This document shows, in pieces, positions 24,376 through 27,457 of a stretch of 27,457 bases of DNA (the stretch's first letter is position 1; every line of letters begins with the position of its first letter). The DNA comes from SURF-24 sp964537965 (GTDB lineage: Bacteria; Bacteroidota; Ignavibacteria; Ignavibacteriales; SURF-24): contig CAZIDB010000038.1 of the NCBI GenBank assembly GCA_964537965.1, forward strand, positions 1 through 27,457, written 5' to 3'. Position numbers and translations under genes: made by a program. The notes under the pieces are model-generated. The model ran no database searches and had not been told where the DNA came from. It saw nothing but the letters and a program-made list of their open reading frames with translations.

Positions 24376-26799
24376 ATGTTTAAAAATTATTTAATCATTG
24401 CATTAAGGAACATTAAAAAGAATAAACTCTATTCGTTCATTAATATCTTTGGGCTTGCAATTGGTGTTGCCTGCTGCCTGCTTATAGTTTTATACATTTC
24501 AGATGAACTAAGCTTCGACACATTCCATAAAAATGCGGATAGAATTTACCGGGTAAACACGGATTTAAAATTCGGCGGGACGGAACTTCATATTCCCGTT
24601 ACAAGCGATTTGATGGGACCACTATTAAAACAAGATTACCCTGAAGTGGAAGAATACACCCGCATTTACAGTTTTGTCGGGAAGAAATTATTAAAGCAAG
24701 GAAGCGGATACATTGCCACCCAAAACTTTGCTTATGTTGATTCAACTTTTTTCAAAGTATTTACTTTCTCTGCAATTTCCGGAAATGTTGATAAGGCCTT
24801 AACTGAACCGAACACAGTTGTTGTATCAGAATCCTTCGCAAAAAACTATTTTGGAACTGTTACTGCAATTGGCAGATTTATAGAGACAGACGATAACGGC
24901 AGTACATTTCTTAAGGTAACCGCAGTAATTAAAGATATGCCTTCTAACTCTCATTTCCGTTTTGATTTTCTTTTATCAATGAAAGATTTGAAATATGATT
25001 GGGGAAATCTTGTATCATCAAATTTCCACACATATATTCTGTTAACAGAAGGAACCGATTACAAAGCCTTCGATAAAAAGTTAGTTGAGTTTAACAATAA
25101 ATATACTTTCCCTTATGCAAAAAAATTCTTACAGGTAAACAGCAGAGAAGAATTTGAAAAAGCCGGCAACAGAATTGACAACTCTTTAATTCCTATTACT
25201 AAGATTCATCTTTACTCCAAACGAGTGCAGGAATTAAGTCCAACCGGCAACATTAAGTATATTTACATATACGCTGCTATCGCTATATTCATTCTTCTTA
25301 TTGCATGCGTTAATTTTATGAATCTTACAACTGCACGCTCTGCCAACCGTGCACGCGAAGTGGGCATAAGAAAAGTTCTTGGAACAGAAAGGAAAAATTT
25401 AATTTCGCAATTCCTTTCAGAGTCAACACTGATGGCTTGTCTTGCTGTGTTAATTGCTTTAGCGCTCGTGTTTTTAACATTACCGGCATTCAGTAAGCTT
25501 TCCGGCAAACAATTATATTATTCAAAAATATTTTCCTTGCAGATTTTTCCCTTTATAATACTAATGCCGTTTATTATTGGTTTTATTGCCGGAAGCTACC
25601 CTGCATTTTATCTTTCTAAATTTAACCCCGCCTTTATAATTAAAGGAAGCGCTTTAACCGGTAAGAAGGGAGAAGGTTTAAGAAGTGCACTTGTTGTATT
25701 TCAATTTGCCACATCTATAATTCTTATAATAAGCACAATAATTATTTACAAACAGCTCAATTACATTCAAAGCACAAATCTCGGTTACCAAAGAGACCAG
25801 ATTTTGATAGTAAACGATACTTATGCGCTTCATGATATTGAAGCATTTAAAAATGAATTGTTAAAAGTTCCGGGCGTTGTATCGGGAACAATATCAGAAT
25901 TTTTGCCTGTTCCTTCCGCAAGAAATTTTACCGCATTTTACAAAGATGCTGCTTCTGTTTCTAAAAGCGGTTTAACAATGCAGAGATGGAAGATTGATTA
26001 CGATTACCTGGAAACATTCGGTATGCAAATAGTTGAAGGCAGAAATTTCTCGCAGGACTTTGGTTCTGATTCGGCTTCTATTATTCTGAATGAAACCGCA
26101 GTAAAAAGGATGAAGTACTCCTCCCCGCTTAATGCTGAAATGTATACGTGGGAAGAAGGCGGAAAAATTGCAAAGTACAAAATAATTGGAGTGGTAAAAG
26201 ATTTTCACTTTGAATCATTTCACCAGGATATAGGCGCACTTTGTTTAACGTTAGGTAAAAGTTACGGCAATGTTTCTTTTAAAGTGAACGCTGACGCAAT
26301 TCCTGAATTTTTAAGTAAAGCCAAATCATTATGGAAAGATTTAGCCCAGACAATGCCTTTTGGTTACAGGTTTATGGACGAGTCCTTTAATGAAATTTAC
26401 CGCGCGGAACAAAACACCGGAATTACAGTTCTTATTTTTTCTTTGCTTTCAATTTTTGTAGCCTGTCTTGGTCTGTTTGGTCTTGCTGCTTTTCTTGCAG
26501 AGAAAAAAACAAAAGAAATTGGAGTAAGAAAAGTGCTTGGCGCTTCTGTTCCTTCGTTACTTTTCATGCTCTTAAAAGAATTTATGAAGTGGATTATACT
26601 GGCTAACCTGATTGCATGGCCGGCCGCGTTTTATTTTATGAGAGAATGGCTATCTGATTTTGCTTACAGAATAAATTTTCCATACTGGATTTTTTTAGTA
26701 TCTGCTTTAATCGCAATACTAATCGGATTAATAACGGTCGGTTCACAGGTAATAAAATCAGCATTAGCCAACCCGGCAAAATCATTAAAGTATGAATGA
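24376..26799 (+). CDS. Double FtsX/MacB permease 8
   Basis: At 807 residues this is the longest of the downstream copies. TM1 lies at about 19-42, the first core to about 290 (VVSESFAKNYFG), TM2 at about 296-318, the coupling motif REVGIRKVLGT near 326, TM3-TM4 to about 415 with a GSYPAFYLS motif shared with permease 1, and TM5 at about 435-457. The second core has IIGVVKDFHFESF, followed by TM6, KEIGVRKVLGAS near 711, TM7, WLSDFAYRIN, TM8 and a tail that reads NPAKSLKYE. By eye it resembles permease 1 more than its immediate neighbours (FMNLTTARSANRAREVG against FMNLATAKSEGRAKEVG). It is followed after 23 bases by ATPase 2, so the two may form a dedicated pair. Confidence 0.94.
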   Translation: MFKNYLIIALRNIKKNKLYSFINIFGLAIGVACCLLIVLYISDELSFDTFHKNADRIYRVNTDLKFGGTELHIPVTSDLMGPLLKQDYPEVEEYTRIYSFVGKKLLKQGSGYIATQNFAYVDSTFFKVFTFSAISGNVDKALTEPNTVVVSESFAKNYFGTVTAIGRFIETDDNGSTFLKVTAVIKDMPSNSHFRFDFLLSMKDLKYDWGNLVSSNFHTYILLTEGTDYKAFDKKLVEFNNKYTFPYAKKFLQVNSREEFEKAGNRIDNSLIPITKIHLYSKRVQELSPTGNIKYIYIYAAIAIFILLIACVNFMNLTTARSANRAREVGIRKVLGTERKNLISQFLSESTLMACLAVLIALALVFLTLPAFSKLSGKQLYYSKIFSLQIFPFIILMPFIIGFIAGSYPAFYLSKFNPAFIIKGSALTGKKGEGLRSALVVFQFATSIILIISTIIIYKQLNYIQSTNLGYQRDQILIVNDTYALHDIEAFKNELLKVPGVVSGTISEFLPVPSARNFTAFYKDAASVSKSGLTMQRWKIDYDYLETFGMQIVEGRNFSQDFGSDSASIILNETAVKRMKYSSPLNAEMYTWEEGGKIAKYKIIGVVKDFHFESFHQDIGALCLTLGKSYGNVSFKVNADAIPEFLSKAKSLWKDLAQTMPFGYRFMDESFNEIYRAEQNTGITVLIFSLLSIFVACLGLFGLAAFLAEKKTKEIGVRKVLGASVPSLLFMLLKEFMKWIILANLIAWPAAFYFMREWLSDFAYRINFPYWIFLVSALIAILIGLITVGSQVIKSALANPAKSLKYE

Positions 26800-26822
26800 A
26801 AAATTAAACATAGAGGAAATAA

Positions 26823-27457
26823 ATGATCAGGCTAAACAACATTACAAAGTACTACGAAAACAAGTTTATTAAAACTTTCGTTTTACGGAATATCAATCTT
26901 GAAATTAATGAGGGTGAGTTCGTTTCTATAATGGGTCCATCCGGTGCCGGGAAATCGACATTGCTGTACATTATAGGAATGCTTGATACTGCATCTGAAG
27001 GCGAATATTATTTTTATGATGAACCCGTTCACAAAATGAAAGAGAAGAAACTTGCCGAGTTACATAAATCGCACATTGGGTTTGTGTTCCAGCAATATCA
27101 TTTAATTGATGAGTTGACTGTTTATGAAAATCTTGAAACTCCGCTTCTCTACCAGAAAATTAAATCATCCGAAAGAAAAGGAATGGTTGCCGACATTCTT
27201 GATAAGTTTAACATTGTTGCAAAGAAAGATTTGTTCCCGAATCAATTAAGCGGCGGGCAGCAGCAGCTTGTGGCAATTGCAAGAGCAATTATTGCAAAGC
27301 CAAAACTTATTCTTGCAGATGAACCAACCGGTAATCTTCATTCCGATCAAGGGAAAGAAATTATGGAATTGTTGAAAAAATTAAACGAAGACGGAACAAC
27401 AATAATCCAGGTAACTCACTCAAAAGAAAACGCAGAGTATGGCAACCGGATTATTAA
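26823..27457 (+). CDS. ABC transporter ATPase 2, divergent (cut by window edge)
   Basis: The first 211 residues of a second ATPase are visible; by comparison with ATPase 1 only about 20 are missing. Walker A GPSGAGKS (38-45), Gln90 in VFQQYHLIDELTVYENL, signature LSGGQQ (142-147), Walker B with ADEPTGN (Glu167) and H199 in VTHS align with ATPase 1 with no gap. Two departures stand out: LSGGQQQLV instead of LSGGQQQRV (Leu149), and GNLHS instead of GNLDS, which puts histidine at the D-loop aspartate (173). I believe related Bacteroidota ATPases share this pattern, but could not check. A GAGG ribosome site precedes the ATG, and the gene follows permease 8 by 23 bases. Confidence 0.93.
   Translation, partial: MIRLNNITKYYENKFIKTFVLRNINLEINEGEFVSIMGPSGAGKSTLLYIIGMLDTASEGEYYFYDEPVHKMKEKKLAELHKSHIGFVFQQYHLIDELTVYENLETPLLYQKIKSSERKGMVADILDKFNIVAKKDLFPNQLSGGQQQLVAIARAIIAKPKLILADEPTGNLHSDQGKEIMELLKKLNEDGTTIIQVTHSKENAEYGNRII

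Noticed and set aside
1..27457. CRISPR arrays, insertion sequences, tRNA or rRNA genes
   Set aside because: No regularly spaced direct repeats, transposase-like proteins or recognisable RNA gene sequences were seen. The repeats present are a single tandem duplication and hairpin elements.

Overview
The window is AT-rich (roughly one third GC by eye) and encodes a MacB-like ABC exporter locus with its own signalling genes. Codon use, the purine-rich GGAG-type ribosome sites, the ~800-residue double FtsX permeases and the closing NPVESLKYE motif suggest the Bacteroidota/Ignavibacteria side of the tree. This assignment is inference; no rRNA or marker gene is present. A run of exactly 100 N shows a draft assembly, probably a metagenome bin.

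Left part (1-4067, minus strand): a compact three-gene signalling operon with overlapping genes. In transcription order it encodes an NtrC-type response regulator (REC, AAA+, Fis), a membrane-bound PAS protein with a PP2C/RsbU-type phosphatase domain, and a membrane-bound PAS histidine kinase that runs off the left edge. Kinase and phosphatase carry the same N-terminal sensor module in the same register, with different output domains.

Middle (4068-4315): a 248-base divergent promoter region with two 6-4-6 inverted repeats and an imperfect -24/-12 candidate facing the exporter genes.

Right part (4316-27457, plus strand): a periplasmic adaptor (MacA/HlyD type), a small one-helix membrane protein, then eight full-length double FtsX/MacB permeases, with one ATPase after the first permease and a second, divergent ATPase after the eighth (cut by the right edge). 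No outer-membrane channel gene is seen. Intergenic gaps are 23-238 bases and none holds a convincing terminator, so a long operon is possible. Several gaps hold hairpin-forming repeats, and two hold stray copies of a permease 3' end, which look like traces of duplication or loss within the array.

The likely logic, by inference, is that an envelope signal read by the paired kinase/phosphatase tunes the NtrC-type regulator, which switches on the adaptor, ATPases and permeases. These would form one or several alternative MacAB-like machines that move a lipid, peptide or toxic compound across the envelope. The first permease gene is split by an N gap whose flanks are a 55-base perfect overlap. 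Collapsing it restores one 813-codon reading frame, so the gap is almost certainly an assembly artefact.
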